Origin: Chloroflexota bacterium | GTDB taxonomy: Bacteria; Chloroflexota; Limnocylindria; Limnocylindrales; CSP1-4 | Length of the DNA: 35,172 nt | Assembly (NCBI GenBank): GCA_003169735.1 | Contig: PNAP01000034.1 | Span: 4,706 to 39,877 of the forward strand | Direction: 5' to 3' | Program-made: the position numbers and the translations under genes | Shown here: positions 23,524 through 33,486 of the stretch, piece by piece | Position numbering within the stretch: position 1 is the stretch's first letter | Layout: the number at the start of each line of letters is the position of its first letter | Notes under the pieces: model-generated | Seen by the model: only the letters and a program-made list of their open reading frames with translations | Databases searched by the model: none | What the model was told of the DNA's origin: nothing

Positions 23524-26249
23524 CGGGACCCCGCTGGGACGTGAGCCGCGAGGTCGCCCCAGGCGATCACCGAGAGAGCTGCGCTGGTGGCGATCAATGC
23601 CGCTGCGGGTGCGTCACCTCCGAGGACGCCGTCGGCTCCGGCCGCGGCGATGATCGCGGCCAGGGCGGCCGCGGGGATGGCCACCAGGGCCCGTTCGATG
23701 AGCAGCGTCATCCGCAGCCGCGCACGCGACCAACCGACCGCCCGCAGAACGCGGAGTTCCGGCGCTCGATCTGCCGCGTCCTGCCGAAGCACCAGCACGG
23801 TCAAACCGACCATGCCGAACGTCGAGCAGACGAGCATCGTCATCTGGCCGATGCTCAGGTCCTCACGCAACGCGCCGGCGAGCAACGTCGGGCCGACCGC
23901 AGCGCCGACTCGGATGAACGAAGCGGCAGAGATCCCGGCCGCGGCGGAGCCCACCGCCAGCGCCGAGAGAAGCGTCAGTGACGGCCCGGGTCGATCCGTC
24001 AGCCATCGCCACGCGACGCGAGTGGGTCCTGGTGGTCGGGCTGGCCGCCGCCGGCCGAGCCGAAGCCACCGCGCACCTGCCCTGGAACGCCGGTTCGACG
24101 CCGCCCGCAACGCCATCGCGCCCGTCAAGAGTGACGCAAGGGGGAGAACACCAGCCGTGACGAGCCCTATTGCGAGGCCGAGGCCGCTTCCATGGGTACT
24201 GATGCTGACCGCGACCGCGACACCAGCGACGATCACTCCCGCGACCATCGCCGGCCCGACCGCCCAGCCCACGACACGTCGACGCCGCCATCCGATGGCG
24301 CGCAGGATCACGACCTCGCCGCCAACGGCTGGGAGTCGCACCACCTGGAGCCCGGCGGCGAGAACAAACGCGCCGATCATCCCGAGGAGCAGCAGGACCG
24401 CGTTCGTCTCGCTGAGGCCGCGATCGACTCGCGCCGCCGCCCCAAGGGTCGTCCACGGCTGAGTGACAAAGCCGAGATCCGTCGCCACGGGCGAGGCCAG
24501 CGTCGCCGGGTGATAGTCGGGCACGTAGATCTCGACCGACTGCGGCGACGAGCCCGCGACGACGTCCGTGTCCAGGCCCAGTGCCGCGATCCGCGACGCG
24601 ACCGACTCGATGCGCGTCACCGTCGCCGGACCGTACCCCGAGATACCCGCCACCCGCACCCGGACCGCGTCGATCGGCGCGCCACCGCGGAGCGTGACCG
24701 CGCCCGCCAGATCGGTGATGGCGAGTGGCGGCACGGCCAGGAGGCCTGCCGGATCCAGCGTCGGGCTGAGCGGCGTCGGGCCCGAGGCGCTGCCGTCCGG
24801 CGCGGCGACCAGCTGAGTACGCGGCGGGTCATACGCGCCAAGTGGCACGTAGTCCAACGGGTCATCCGGGAGATCCAACTGACCGAGATCGAACGTGCCG
24901 AGCGGAGCGAAGTGGAACGGCCGATCCAGATCCGAATGGGCCACGAAGCCTGCGCCGACCGCGAGCGGCAGCGTCTGGAACGATCGGTACGCGGTCTCGT
25001 GCCCATCGAGTGTGTCGTCCGGCGGTGCGCCGTTCGGCGGCGTGGCGGCTGGCGCGCCGAACCCGCCATCGGACGCGACGGGCTCGATCGTGAATGTCGT
25101 GGCATCACCGCCGGGCCGCGACGCTCGCGCCTCGTATGTCGGCCGATCCGCCAGCCGTACCTGGAAGTCGTCGACCGGGCCGCTCTGCACCATCGTCCCG
25201 TCTGGTGGGGTCGAGCCCGGCCACAGCAACGTCAGGCTGGGTGCCTCGAATGGCCGCATCTGCGCGGTCGCGTCGAGCGTGGCGTGGCCGACGGTCGTCG
25301 TGCCGCTCGCGTCCTCGCCGCGTTCCTGGTCGACGATCGCTTCCCACGCGTCGGCGTTGGGGTACGCCGCGAGCACAGGGCCGACCTGATCGATCGTCAG
25401 GTCCAGCGTGAGTGGCGCGTAGATCCGGTCGCTGACGACGAGCGGCACCACCGGCCGCGACCCGACATCCGGATCGACCGCCTCCTGGCGCAACTCCTCG
25501 AACGTGGCCTGATCGACCGCGAACTCGTCGGGGATGAGGCCGTCATCGAACCCGGCCACCGTCCGCTTGGCCACCGCAGCCTTGGCAAGCGGCTCCAGGA
25601 ACCCCGCACTCGGACCCAGGAGCGCCTCCTCTGCCTGCGGGTCGACCCCGATGACCGGGCTGACCACAGCGGGCAGGGCCGGGAACGGGATGTCGACACC
25701 CTCGGGATCCCAGGACAGCGCCGGCCGATCGGTCAGGAACGGCACCTCGGCAGCCGTCAGGTCGGCCGGACCGAGTGCCACCACGGCCCGCGCCCGCCGG
25801 ACGAGTACGCGTTCGAGCCCGTCCGACGTGGACGCCGTGACCGTCAATCGATAGATCGTCGGAACCGCTGGCAGGACCGACGTTCGCACGGTCGGCGCCG
25901 CCGCGACATACCGGAGGTAGCCGACGACCGCGACCGGCGCCGCCAGCTCGACATCCGGGATCGCGCGGATGGCCGCCAGTTGATCGAGCGAGATGCCTCC
26001 GCCGCCCGCGAAGCCCAAGAAGTCGGGCTCGACGAGGCCGTCGGTCGCCGCAAGGTCCATCCGCCCGCCGGCAGGCCGGACGAGGATGTCGTAGGCGCCT
26101 CGCCAGTTCGCGTCGACGTCAGCCGAGAGTCGTGCCTGCGCGGACTCGGCGATCGCTCCGGCGACCGATGCCGTGGCCGCGAGGACAACGACCGCCGCCA
26201 GCATCATCCGGTCACGGACCAATCGGCGGAAGGGCCCGGGCAGCGTCAA
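23520..26249 (-). CDS. FtsX-like ABC permease with large ectodomain
   Basis: About 909 aa from the TTG at 26249. One TM helix (about 14-35) precedes a very large extracytoplasmic region (about 36-615) with no family I recognise. The C-terminal part has about seven more TM helices, with two FtsX-type cores around VVILRAIGWRRRRVVGW and ELRVLRAVGWSRARLRMTL. This is the architecture of mechanotransmission permeases. TTG 26249 gives a short basic cytoplasmic N-terminus and overlaps the upstream gene's stop by 4 bp, with GGTGGGAA a few bases before; ATG 26207 would begin inside the first TM. The frame is open further upstream, but that part lies over the small secreted-protein gene. No sequence suggests a macrolide role. 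Confidence 0.85.
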   Translation of the reverse strand: MTLPGPFRRLVRDRMMLAAVVVLAATASVAGAIAESAQARLSADVDANWRGAYDILVRPAGGRMDLAATDGLVEPDFLGFAGGGGISLDQLAAIRAIPDVELAAPVAVVGYLRYVAAAPTVRTSVLPAVPTIYRLTVTASTSDGLERVLVRRARAVVALGPADLTAAEVPFLTDRPALSWDPEGVDIPFPALPAVVSPVIGVDPQAEEALLGPSAGFLEPLAKAAVAKRTVAGFDDGLIPDEFAVDQATFEELRQEAVDPDVGSRPVVPLVVSDRIYAPLTLDLTIDQVGPVLAAYPNADAWEAIVDQERGEDASGTTTVGHATLDATAQMRPFEAPSLTLLWPGSTPPDGTMVQSGPVDDFQVRLADRPTYEARASRPGGDATTFTIEPVASDGGFGAPAATPPNGAPPDDTLDGHETAYRSFQTLPLAVGAGFVAHSDLDRPFHFAPLGTFDLGQLDLPDDPLDYVPLGAYDPPRTQLVAAPDGSASGPTPLSPTLDPAGLLAVPPLAITDLAGAVTLRGGAPIDAVRVRVAGISGYGPATVTRIESVASRIAALGLDTDVVAGSSPQSVEIYVPDYHPATLASPVATDLGFVTQPWTTLGAAARVDRGLSETNAVLLLLGMIGAFVLAAGLQVVRLPAVGGEVVILRAIGWRRRRVVGWAVGPAMVAGVIVAGVAVAVSISTHGSGLGLAIGLVTAGVLPLASLLTGAMALRAASNRRSRAGARWLRLGRRRPARPPGPTRVAWRWLTDRPGPSLTLLSALAVGSAAAGISAASFIRVGAAVGPTLLAGALREDLSIGQMTMLVCSTFGMVGLTVLVLRQDAADRAPELRVLRAVGWSRARLRMTLLIERALVAIPAAALAAIIAAAGADGVLGGDAPAAALIATSAALSVIAWGDLAAHVPAGSR

Positions 26250-26605
26250 CAGGGGTTCCCACCGTCCACGACCGTGCGGCTCGTGATCAGGCCGTTGGAC
26301 TTCGTGCGCTCGGCGACATAGAGCTCCTGGGTAAAGGTCATGTCGTTGCACGTGTAGAACTTGTGCGACCAGTTCTTCGCGGTGAGGTTCGTGCCCAGCA
26401 TCCAGGTCGCGTCGGCGCCGTCGCCGTAGCTGAAATGGACGTCGAATGGGGCGTAGAAGCCCCAACTCGCGGACCAGCTCGCGGTGGCCCCGTTGTTTCG
26501 GTTCTGGCTCGATGGGCTCAAGGTCATCGAGATGGCCAGGGCGGGGCTGGTCAGCCCGAAGATCAGGGCCGCCAGCAGCCCGCTGGCGATGATCGATCTA
26601 CGCAT
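26246..26605 (-). CDS. Small secreted protein, PKD-like
   Basis: A 119 aa exported protein. The signal peptide (MRRSIIASGLLAALIFGLTS then PALA) is clear. The mature part, about 95 residues, resembles a single PKD/Ig-like beta sandwich with ASWSASWGFYAPFDVHFSYG and a DG turn. Two cysteines (FYTCND and the very last residue) may form a disulphide. There is no lipobox. GAGGAG lies 7 nt before the ATG. It is first in a coupled set with the FtsX permease and ATPase, so it could be the extracytoplasmic partner or substrate of that transporter. No function is known to me. Confidence 0.75.
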   Translation of the reverse strand: MRRSIIASGLLAALIFGLTSPALAISMTLSPSSQNRNNGATASWSASWGFYAPFDVHFSYGDGADATWMLGTNLTAKNWSHKFYTCNDMTFTQELYVAERTKSNGLITSRTVVDGGNPC

Positions 26606-26688
26606 GCGAAAGCTCCTCGATAGGTCGGCGCATGGCGGGCAAAGGCGACGCGAGCGATGCTATCGACGGCCACTTATCAGCCGATTAC

Positions 26689-26719
26689 TTGCTCCGGATC
26701 CGCCTCGGTCCGGTAGGCT
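26689..26719 (+). promoter_or_regulatory. Putative promoter of the beta-helix surface protein
   Basis: TTGCTCC (26689-26695), 18 nt, TAGGCTGTG (26714-26722). The same elements with the same spacing occur before the secreted protein at 33487. It would give a leader of about 57 nt before ATG 26783, with AGGAG at 26765-26769. Confidence 0.45.
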
Positions 26720-26782
26720 GTGCGATGCCGTCCCAGCCGGCACGCTACCCGTCGACGGCCAGTCAGGAGTCGCGATCGCCCG

Positions 26783-29700
26783 ATGAGATCGCCCACCATC
26801 CGGTGGAGCATCGTGCTTGCCGTCACGTTCCTGCTCTGCCTTGGCGATCTCCATGTCCGCGCGAGCGGCACGATCGCCGGGTGGTCGGATGACTTCGCCC
26901 GCCAGGCGTCCGGAACGTGGGGCAGGTCGGTGTCGGGCGGGCCGTACGCCCTGAAACCGAACGGCACCGCGTTCAGCACCGACGGCACCGGTCGGGTCCA
27001 GGTCGCCGCTGGCTCGACGCGTACGGTCGCGCTTTCGAACCTGAAAGTGCCGACGTCGGATGTCGCGGTCAGGATCGGTCTCGCCCACCTGCCCGTGGGC
27101 GGAGCGGCGACGTTCACGATCGCGACGCGCTCCGTCGTCGCCGGCGAATACCGCGTCGGGTTCAAGGTCGACCCGTTCGGGCACGCCACGTGGACGATCT
27201 CGCGCGTGGTGAGTGGCGTCGCCACGCCACTGGTGACCAACGTCGCGATCCCGATCACGGTCACGCCCGGGGTGATGACGCGCGTCCGCGTGCAGGCGCT
27301 CGGCCGCGCGCCGACGACCATCCGTGCCCGGGCGTGGCCGGATCAGGCCACCGAGCCGACGACCTGGCAGGTCTCGGCGCAGGATGCGCGGACCGGCCTG
27401 CGGTCGGCGGGTGGCGTGACCCTCAGGTTTGCGGCGGCGACCGGCGTCAGAAGCACGCTCGGATTCGCGGTGGACGACCTCCAGGTCGCACCAGTGGCGA
27501 CTGCCCCACCGCCAGATCCGACGCCGACGCCCACGCCCAGTCCGACCGCTCAGCCGACTCCCAGTCCGACCGCTCAGCCGACGCCCGGTCCGACCGAACA
27601 GCCGACGCCGGGTCCGACCGAACAGCCGACGCCGTTGCCGACCGCTCAACCGACGCCCAGTCCGACCGCTCAGCCGACGCCGGATCCGACGACTCAGCCC
27701 ACGCCCGATCCGACTACCCAGCCCACGGCCACGCCCATGCCCACGCCCGACGTCACGCCTGAGCCCACGATCGATCCGACCGCTCAGCCCACGCCGGAGA
27801 TCACCCCTGGGCCGACGCCCTCGGGGACGCCCGATCCATCGCCATCGCCCGATCCATCGGCCGAAGCTTCGCCGTCGGCTGAGCCTTCCGCGTCGTCAGA
27901 CCCGTCGCCTTCGCCTTCGGTCGACCCCTCGCCGTCTTCGGATCCCTCGCCGTCTCCGGATCCTTCCGCGACCCCCACGCCCTCGCCGGATCCCTCGCCG
28001 TCGCCGGATCCCTCGCCGTCGCCGACCCCGACTCCCTCACCGACCCCGCCGCCGCCGATCGGGCGGGACGACTTCACGCGCACCGTGACCGCTGGCTGGG
28101 GCGCCACGGCGGACGGGCTCGCCTACGCCCTTGAGGGAGCGCCCGCCGACTTCGCGGTCGATGGCGCCGAGGGCACAGTCCACCTCAGCAGCCCAGGCGC
28201 CAACCGCGCGGCCATCCTGCCGACGTACGCTCGCGACGCAGAGACACTCGTCACCGTCTCGGCCGATTCCCTCGCCAGCGGCACCGGCCTCTGGTTCTAT
28301 GCCGTCGGTCGGCGCATGAACGTCGGCACCGAGTACCGCGCCAAGGTCCACATCGACAAGAACGGCGTGGTCAGTGTGGGCCTGACGGCCGTCCAGGGCG
28401 GCGTCGAGACGGCGCTCGCGACGGACGTCATCGTCGCACGCGTCGGGACGTATCAACCGGGTTTGGCGCTCCGCATCCGCGCCGCCGTGACCGGCTCGTT
28501 CCCGACCACACTCGCGGTCCGCGTCTGGCGTGCCGGCCAGCCGGAACCCGCCAGCTGGGACCTCCGCGCGGAGGACTCGACCGTCGCCCTCCAGACGCCC
28601 GGCCAGTGGGGCGTGCGCGGGTACCTGTCAGGTTCGGCCAAGAACGCGCCGACCGTTGCGTTCGATGACCTCGATATCGAAACAGCCGAGCCGGATGCCT
28701 CACAGGTGACCTGGTCGGTCGCCACCTGGGGCTCCGACGACGCGGCGGGCACGGAAGCGGCTCCGCTCCTGACTATCCAGCACGCGATCGATCTCAGCCT
28801 GCCGGGCGACACTGTGCTGATCCACGGCGGCCGGTACGGAGGCTTCGTGGTCCGTGAAGCGGCCACCGTTGACGATCCGCTGACGATCACCGGCGCCCCG
28901 GGCGAAACGGTCACCGTGGTCGGCGATCCGTCCATCCCCGACACCGTCCGAATCACCGGTCAGGCCGCCGACATCATCCTCGAGAACCTCATCGTCACCG
29001 GCACCACCGGCTACCGCAGTGCAGCGCTCCTGACCGAATCGCTCGCCAACGGGCCCATCGAGCTGCGCGACCTGACGCTCGTCGGCAACGACGGTTACGG
29101 CCTCAACGTGTACCACTCCGAGAGCGTGCGGCTCGACGGTTCCGAGGTGGCGCACAACGGGACCGGCGTGCAGGTCATCGGCGATGGAGCGGGCGTGGTC
29201 ATCGCCGATGACGACATCCACGACAACGACCGCATGATGCGCAACACCGTCACGCCGACCAACGATGACTATGGCGCCGTCGGTGTCGCGCTGGTGAGCA
29301 CGACCGGACCGGTGCTCGTCACCGGGAATCGGCTGTGGGGGAATCGCGCGCCCTCGCACGATTACGGCTGGGATGGCGGCGCGTTCGAGATCTTCGATGC
29401 GTCGGGCGTGACCATCAGCGACAACACGGCATGGGACAACGAGGACGTCCTGGAGACGGGCACCGATGGCGCCGCGCCATGTTCCGGGAACCGTTTCGTG
29501 CGCAACGTGGCCTGGGGCGGGACGACCTCAGGTCAGAGCTTCGGGATCTTCCTGCGGTGCGGCGACGGGATGCTCATCGCCCACGACACGCTGGTCGATC
29601 TCGACGGGTTCATCCTGAGCGTCGGGCCGGAATCGCCGACCTACTCAGGCTCGATCGCCGGCGCCAGGATCCTGGATAACGTCTTCGTGGAGGACGGTGG

Positions 29701-30040
29701 GGCGAAGATCTACGGGTTCGCCAACGGCCTGCCGGCGGACCTGACCATCGACAACGACCTGTTGTGGAACCCCGACGGGCCGCTGGCGACCATCGATGGC
29801 CACGGCTCGGCGAACGATCTGGCCGGCCTCCAGTCCAAGACCGGTTTCGAGACCGACGGGATCCAGGCGGACCCGCTCTTCGTCGACGCTTCGAACCTCG
29901 ACTACCGGTTAGGGCTCGGGTCGCCAGCCATCGACGCCGCAGCGATCCTGCCCGACCTGATCGAGCCATATGCCGGCGCCGCACCCGACATCGGCCGCTG
30001 GGAATCGGACGCCGGGAGTCCCGCTCGACATATCAAGTGA
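26783..30040 (+). CDS. Large secreted parallel beta-helix protein with Pro/Ser/Thr linker
   Basis: A 1085 aa exported protein. A signal peptide (about 1-29, hydrophobic [18 protein letters not shown]) is followed by domain A (about 35-240, beginning WSDDFARQ), a Pro/Ser/Thr/Asp-rich linker (about 241-424), domain B (about 428-640, beginning RDDFTRTV) and a right-handed beta-helix (about 643-1085; [34 protein letters not shown], repeated asparagine ladders). A and B look homologous: both open with DDF, have a GTEYR/GEYRVG-like block and close with a DDL segment, suggesting concanavalin/laminin-G-like sandwiches. The beta-helix resembles pectate-lyase-like and DUF1565 proteins. No LPXTG motif or membrane anchor is visible. 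A polysaccharide-binding or -cleaving surface role is likely but unproven. It precedes the ECF sigma gene. Confidence 0.85.
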   Translation: MRSPTIRWSIVLAVTFLLCLGDLHVRASGTIAGWSDDFARQASGTWGRSVSGGPYALKPNGTAFSTDGTGRVQVAAGSTRTVALSNLKVPTSDVAVRIGLAHLPVGGAATFTIATRSVVAGEYRVGFKVDPFGHATWTISRVVSGVATPLVTNVAIPITVTPGVMTRVRVQALGRAPTTIRARAWPDQATEPTTWQVSAQDARTGLRSAGGVTLRFAAATGVRSTLGFAVDDLQVAPVATAPPPDPTPTPTPSPTAQPTPSPTAQPTPGPTEQPTPGPTEQPTPLPTAQPTPSPTAQPTPDPTTQPTPDPTTQPTATPMPTPDVTPEPTIDPTAQPTPEITPGPTPSGTPDPSPSPDPSAEASPSAEPSASSDPSPSPSVDPSPSSDPSPSPDPSATPTPSPDPSPSPDPSPSPTPTPSPTPPPPIGRDDFTRTVTAGWGATADGLAYALEGAPADFAVDGAEGTVHLSSPGANRAAILPTYARDAETLVTVSADSLASGTGLWFYAVGRRMNVGTEYRAKVHIDKNGVVSVGLTAVQGGVETALATDVIVARVGTYQPGLALRIRAAVTGSFPTTLAVRVWRAGQPEPASWDLRAEDSTVALQTPGQWGVRGYLSGSAKNAPTVAFDDLDIETAEPDASQVTWSVATWGSDDAAGTEAAPLLTIQHAIDLSLPGDTVLIHGGRYGGFVVREAATVDDPLTITGAPGETVTVVGDPSIPDTVRITGQAADIILENLIVTGTTGYRSAALLTESLANGPIELRDLTLVGNDGYGLNVYHSESVRLDGSEVAHNGTGVQVIGDGAGVVIADDDIHDNDRMMRNTVTPTNDDYGAVGVALVSTTGPVLVTGNRLWGNRAPSHDYGWDGGAFEIFDASGVTISDNTAWDNEDVLETGTDGAAPCSGNRFVRNVAWGGTTSGQSFGIFLRCGDGMLIAHDTLVDLDGFILSVGPESPTYSGSIAGARILDNVFVEDGGAKIYGFANGLPADLTIDNDLLWNPDGPLATIDGHGSANDLAGLQSKTGFETDGIQADPLFVDASNLDYRLGLGSPAIDAAAILPDLIEPYAGAAPDIGRWESDAGSPARHIK
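27536..27727 (+). repeat. 24 bp tandem repeat, eight copies (PxPTxQPT)
   Basis: Eight in-frame 24 bp units inside the beta-helix gene encode [56 protein letters not shown] and PDPTTQPT. It is followed to about 28056 by a less regular DPSPSP-type stretch. Copy number is likely to vary by slippage. Confidence 0.9.
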
Positions 30041-30116
30041 ACGATTCGCCGACGCGCGGTGTCTCAAGAGTCAGATGGACCCGACCCTGATCCGCCTCGG
30101 CATGCGAAAGGACCTC

Positions 30117-30617
30117 ATGTCCCTGGACTTCGAGGCGCTCGTCGGTCCGTATGTCGAGGAGATGTACCGGATGGCAGCGGCGATCGTGGGACCGGACGAC
30201 GCGCGAGACGCGACGCAGGACGCGCTGTTCGCCGCGTGGCGCGGAATGGGCGGCTTGCGCGATCCATCGCGCGCACGGCCATGGCTGCACGCGATCCTGG
30301 TCAATCGGTGCCGCAACCTGCTGCGCACGCGTAGCCGCCGGCCATGGCTCATCCACGTCGAGCATCCCGACGACATCGCGCGCCGTCACGCCCTGGCAGA
30401 TCCGGCCGGCCAGATCGCCGACCGCGACCGACTCGACCGAGCCTTCGAGACCCTCGAGCCCGACCAGCGCATCTGTCTGGCGCTCCACTACACGCTCGAC
30501 CTGGCGGTCCCCCAGGTGGCATTGGTCCTGGGGATCCCCGAAGGGACGGCGAAGTCCCGCATCCACGCCGCGACCGTGCGGATGCGCGCCGCGCTCGCCG
30601 AAGGAGACGACCGGTGA
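30117..30617 (+). CDS. ECF-type RNA polymerase sigma factor
   Basis: A 166 aa sigma-70 family member with only regions 2 and 4, as in extracytoplasmic-function sigma factors. Region 2 (about 10-75) has MYRMAAAIVGPDDARDATQD and ALFAAWRGM with RPWLHAILVNRCRNLLR. Region 4 (about 110-160) has LEPDQRICLALHYTLDLAVP and the helix-turn-helix GIPEGTAKSRIHAATVRMRA. ATG 30117 follows AAAGGA (30107-30112) by 4 nt; earlier in-frame ATGs (30075, 30102) lack a site and would make an unusual N-terminus. Its GTGA overlap with the next gene marks the classic sigma/anti-sigma pair. Confidence 0.92.
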   Translation: MSLDFEALVGPYVEEMYRMAAAIVGPDDARDATQDALFAAWRGMGGLRDPSRARPWLHAILVNRCRNLLRTRSRRPWLIHVEHPDDIARRHALADPAGQIADRDRLDRAFETLEPDQRICLALHYTLDLAVPQVALVLGIPEGTAKSRIHAATVRMRAALAEGDDR

Positions 30618-33382
30618 ACGAGCACGACCAGGATCCGCTGGATGCGCGCGTCGGCGAGTACGTGCGCTCGCGCGGCGATGTGCCCGTTCCGGCCGATCTG
30701 CTGGACGATGTCCGCGCGCGCATGTCTGCGGCCGAATCACGCTCGAGATGGCGCCCGCTGGGCCGATTCGGGACACTGCTGACAGGTTCCGCGACCGTCG
30801 CCGTGATGCTCGCCATCGTCCTCGTCATCGCGACGCTGCCACGCAGCCCCAACCCGATCGGCGTCGTGCCATCGGGCGGCAGCGAGACGCCCTCGACATC
30901 CTCCACGGCTACGAACGGGTCCGCGTCACCACAGACGGCATCGCCCACCTCCTCTGGCCTCGCCGCCCAGTTCCCGACCACGGTCCTCGGCCTGCCCGTT
31001 CACACCGTAGCCGAGACAGTGAACCTGATTGCCACGGGCACGGTCAACGGCCGCGCCATCGCCGTCGCGGGTTACTGGAACCCGCCCGTCGAAGTCCCGT
31101 GTCCAGCTCCCGACCAGGGCACGCCAGCCATCGCCGGAGAGTGCAACTACCAGTGGATCACCGATACCGGCGAACCGGTCGTGCATCCGTATGGCGACCA
31201 GGGAGCTGAGAACATCGGCCCTCCAACTCCCCCGTACCTCAACCCGGAAACATTGACCGAATACAGCGGCGTGAGTCTGTTTCCCCACGATGCGGGACCG
31301 ACACACACCTACGATCCGCGTCCAGCCGTCGTGATCGGGCATGTGGGCGACCCGCGCTCGTGGGAGTGCCAGGGAGATCAGCGGGCAACGTGCCAACAGG
31401 CATTCATCGCCGATCGACTGGTCTGGCTCGAGGGCTCGACCGTCGATATGTCCGAGTCCACGCCGGAATCGCCGTCAGCTCTGTCGGTGGCGGACGCGAC
31501 AAGCGCCGCGCAAGCTGCTCTCGGACCGGGGGCGCAGATCCTGAGCCTCGTCGCCTTGAGAGCCGATCAAGCACCGAGCGTCGATCCGCGATTGCGCGTC
31601 GGCGTCGACGGGACCGTCTGGGTGGCAAGAGCGATGACGGGCACGCCCGATGTGAACGGCACCGCCGCCATGATCGAAACGGTCATCGACGACGCCTCGG
31701 GCCAAGTCCATCCCACGTGCACGCACCTCACGTCGTGCGTGGACGTCCTGTCGATGGGATCGACCGCGGAGGACGACCCAGCAAGCGTCGCGCTGTACGA
31801 GGACTTCTCGAACGGTCAGGGAAACCGTGGGAACACGTTCTACGCACTCGACGACGCGGTCAACCCGCCCGGAAGCCCCGACGGGTACCGGAACACGCTT
31901 CTGACCGGACCTCTTGGTTACGGCGGTGAGCCCGTCGTGCTTGAGCCCGGCGCATATCGATTGCGAGCGTGGATCGCGAAGGGATCCACGCCAGGTCTCG
32001 GCGATCATGTGGACGAGTGCGCGGAGGACCTGACGGTGACGAACCTCGATCAGGTATCGCTGACGGCGACGTTCCCGCAGTCAGGTCCGTGCAAGTGGGC
32101 ACCGACGGTGAGCCGCCAGCGGCCAACGCCGAGCCCATCGGCCCCGACTCCGACGCCTTCGGTCGAGCCCACGCCCTCCAGCGGCGGCGTCACCTTCCCG
32201 ACTGAAGCGCTCGGGCTGCCCGTCCACACGGTGGCCGACACGGTCGCCCTGATCGCGGCCGCCGGCGGCATCGACGGGCGAGCCATCGCCGTCGCGGGCT
32301 ACTGGTACCGAGGTTTCGCGCTTCCGTGCCCATATCCGTTCCCGACGCCGCCGCCGCCGATCGCCGGCTACTGCTCCAACGAGTTCATCGTCGACTCGGC
32401 CGATTCGATCGACACCGGATCCGGTAGCCCGACTCCGGGCACGCCGTATCTGGCCCCGCGAGCGCTCGTCGAAGCGGCCGGCGTCGATGCACTCGATTCG
32501 GACTCGTCGACGATCGACGGCAACCATCCGCGTGCCGTCGTCGTGATCGGCCACGTCGGCGACCCGCGCTACTGGATGTGCCAGGGCGACCAACGCGCCG
32601 CCTGCAAGACCGCCTTCGTGGTCGACCGGCTCGTCTGGCTCGACGGCCAGACCGTGGCGCGGACGCAGACGGCCCCGAATGTGCCGCCCGTGCTGTCCGT
32701 GGACCAGGTGACTCAGGAAGCGCAAATCGCATTCGGGTCGACCGCCCAGATCATCAATCTCGTCTCGGTGCCAGCTGGTGGGGCCGCGGGCGTCGATCCA
32801 AGGCTGGTTGAGGACTTTGCACAGGGCACGTGGATCGCGCGAGCCATCGTCAACGAAGCCGACGCAGCCGGAACGGGGTCGATGTCAGAGGTGCTCATCG
32901 ATGACGACACGAATTCGGTCAGTGACGGATCAGACGTCGGGCACGTCCATGAGCAGATCCCGTATGCGCCTTCACCGGACTATCAGCCCGCATCCATCCA
33001 GCTGCTCGGCGAACTCAATCAGGACGGAGATCGCCAACTTGGATATGGCTTTTTCATCGCCATGACGCCCAGCAGCTACTTCTCCCCGCTCGGCATGGGA
33101 TCGCTCGGCGGCGACAACCAGCCCGTGGTTCTCGTGGCAAACGGCGAAGACCTCAGCTTCCGTGCTGGCAACGTCATGCCGACGCTCATGCCCCAGCCAC
33201 TACCCGCGGGGTGCGAGTCGGATCCCCAATCCTGCCCGCATTTCCCGAAGCTGGCGTTTGGGGATCAAGACCTCGCTTGCGCCATGAACATCGTAGCGAA
33301 ACCGCTCGACGAACTCTCGTTCACCGCCACGTTCACCGACGCCGACCACTGCACCTGGGCCCCGACGCCAACCCAACCGTAG
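30614..33382 (+). CDS. Membrane anti-sigma-like protein with duplicated ectodomain
   Basis: A 922 aa protein from GTG 30614. The cytoplasmic N-terminus (1-53) has helices like the PADLLDDVRARM segment common in anti-sigma proteins, but no HxxxCxxC zinc motif. One TM (about 54-75) follows. Outside are two homologous modules of about 385 residues, at about 120-500 and 527-922. Each has (T/A)LGLPVHTVA(E/D)TV, GRAIAVAGYW, VVIGHVGDPR, a C-x-GDQRA-x-C-x2-AF block, (I/V)DRLVWL(E/D)G, and ends C(K/T)WAPT. A Pro/Ser/Thr linker joins them. Eight or more cysteines suggest disulphides. The module matches no family I can name. The overlap with the sigma gene supports an anti-sigma or sensing role; this is inference. 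Confidence 0.75.
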   Translation: MNEHDQDPLDARVGEYVRSRGDVPVPADLLDDVRARMSAAESRSRWRPLGRFGTLLTGSATVAVMLAIVLVIATLPRSPNPIGVVPSGGSETPSTSSTATNGSASPQTASPTSSGLAAQFPTTVLGLPVHTVAETVNLIATGTVNGRAIAVAGYWNPPVEVPCPAPDQGTPAIAGECNYQWITDTGEPVVHPYGDQGAENIGPPTPPYLNPETLTEYSGVSLFPHDAGPTHTYDPRPAVVIGHVGDPRSWECQGDQRATCQQAFIADRLVWLEGSTVDMSESTPESPSALSVADATSAAQAALGPGAQILSLVALRADQAPSVDPRLRVGVDGTVWVARAMTGTPDVNGTAAMIETVIDDASGQVHPTCTHLTSCVDVLSMGSTAEDDPASVALYEDFSNGQGNRGNTFYALDDAVNPPGSPDGYRNTLLTGPLGYGGEPVVLEPGAYRLRAWIAKGSTPGLGDHVDECAEDLTVTNLDQVSLTATFPQSGPCKWAPTVSRQRPTPSPSAPTPTPSVEPTPSSGGVTFPTEALGLPVHTVADTVALIAAAGGIDGRAIAVAGYWYRGFALPCPYPFPTPPPPIAGYCSNEFIVDSADSIDTGSGSPTPGTPYLAPRALVEAAGVDALDSDSSTIDGNHPRAVVVIGHVGDPRYWMCQGDQRAACKTAFVVDRLVWLDGQTVARTQTAPNVPPVLSVDQVTQEAQIAFGSTAQIINLVSVPAGGAAGVDPRLVEDFAQGTWIARAIVNEADAAGTGSMSEVLIDDDTNSVSDGSDVGHVHEQIPYAPSPDYQPASIQLLGELNQDGDRQLGYGFFIAMTPSSYFSPLGMGSLGGDNQPVVLVANGEDLSFRAGNVMPTLMPQPLPAGCESDPQSCPHFPKLAFGDQDLACAMNIVAKPLDELSFTATFTDADHCTWAPTPTQP

Positions 33383-33386
33383 TGCA

Positions 33387-33416
33387 CCAGACCGCACACA
33401 ACCGGTAGTGGTCTGG
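33387..33416 (+). terminator. Hairpin after the anti-sigma-like gene
   Basis: CCAGACC (33387-33393) and GGTCTGG (33410-33416) form a perfect 7 bp stem with a 16 nt loop a few bases after the stop. TGCAC and GTGCA outside it could extend the structure. No T-tract. Confidence 0.35.
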
Positions 33417-33447
33417 GCGTGCGTGCACCACCATCCGTCGATATTCG

Positions 33448-33478
33448 TTGCTCCATGGTCGCGCGACCGCGATATGCT
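33448..33478 (+). promoter_or_regulatory. Putative promoter of the small secreted membrane protein (leaderless)
   Basis: TTGCTCC (33448-33454), 18 nt, TATGCTGTG (33473-33481). The ATG at 33487 is 8 nt after TATGCT, a leaderless layout. It is nearly identical to the promoter before the beta-helix gene. Confidence 0.5.
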
Positions 33479-33486
33479 GTGAACCC

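Noticed and set aside
24192-26321. A 709-codon plus-strand open frame opposite the FtsX permease
   Set aside because: Arg/Asp-rich low-complexity product antisense to a gene with clear membrane helices.
27343-28088. Long alternative frames in the proline-rich repeat region
   Set aside because: They arise from the repetitive GC-rich DNA; only the frame of the beta-helix protein links meaningful domains on both sides.
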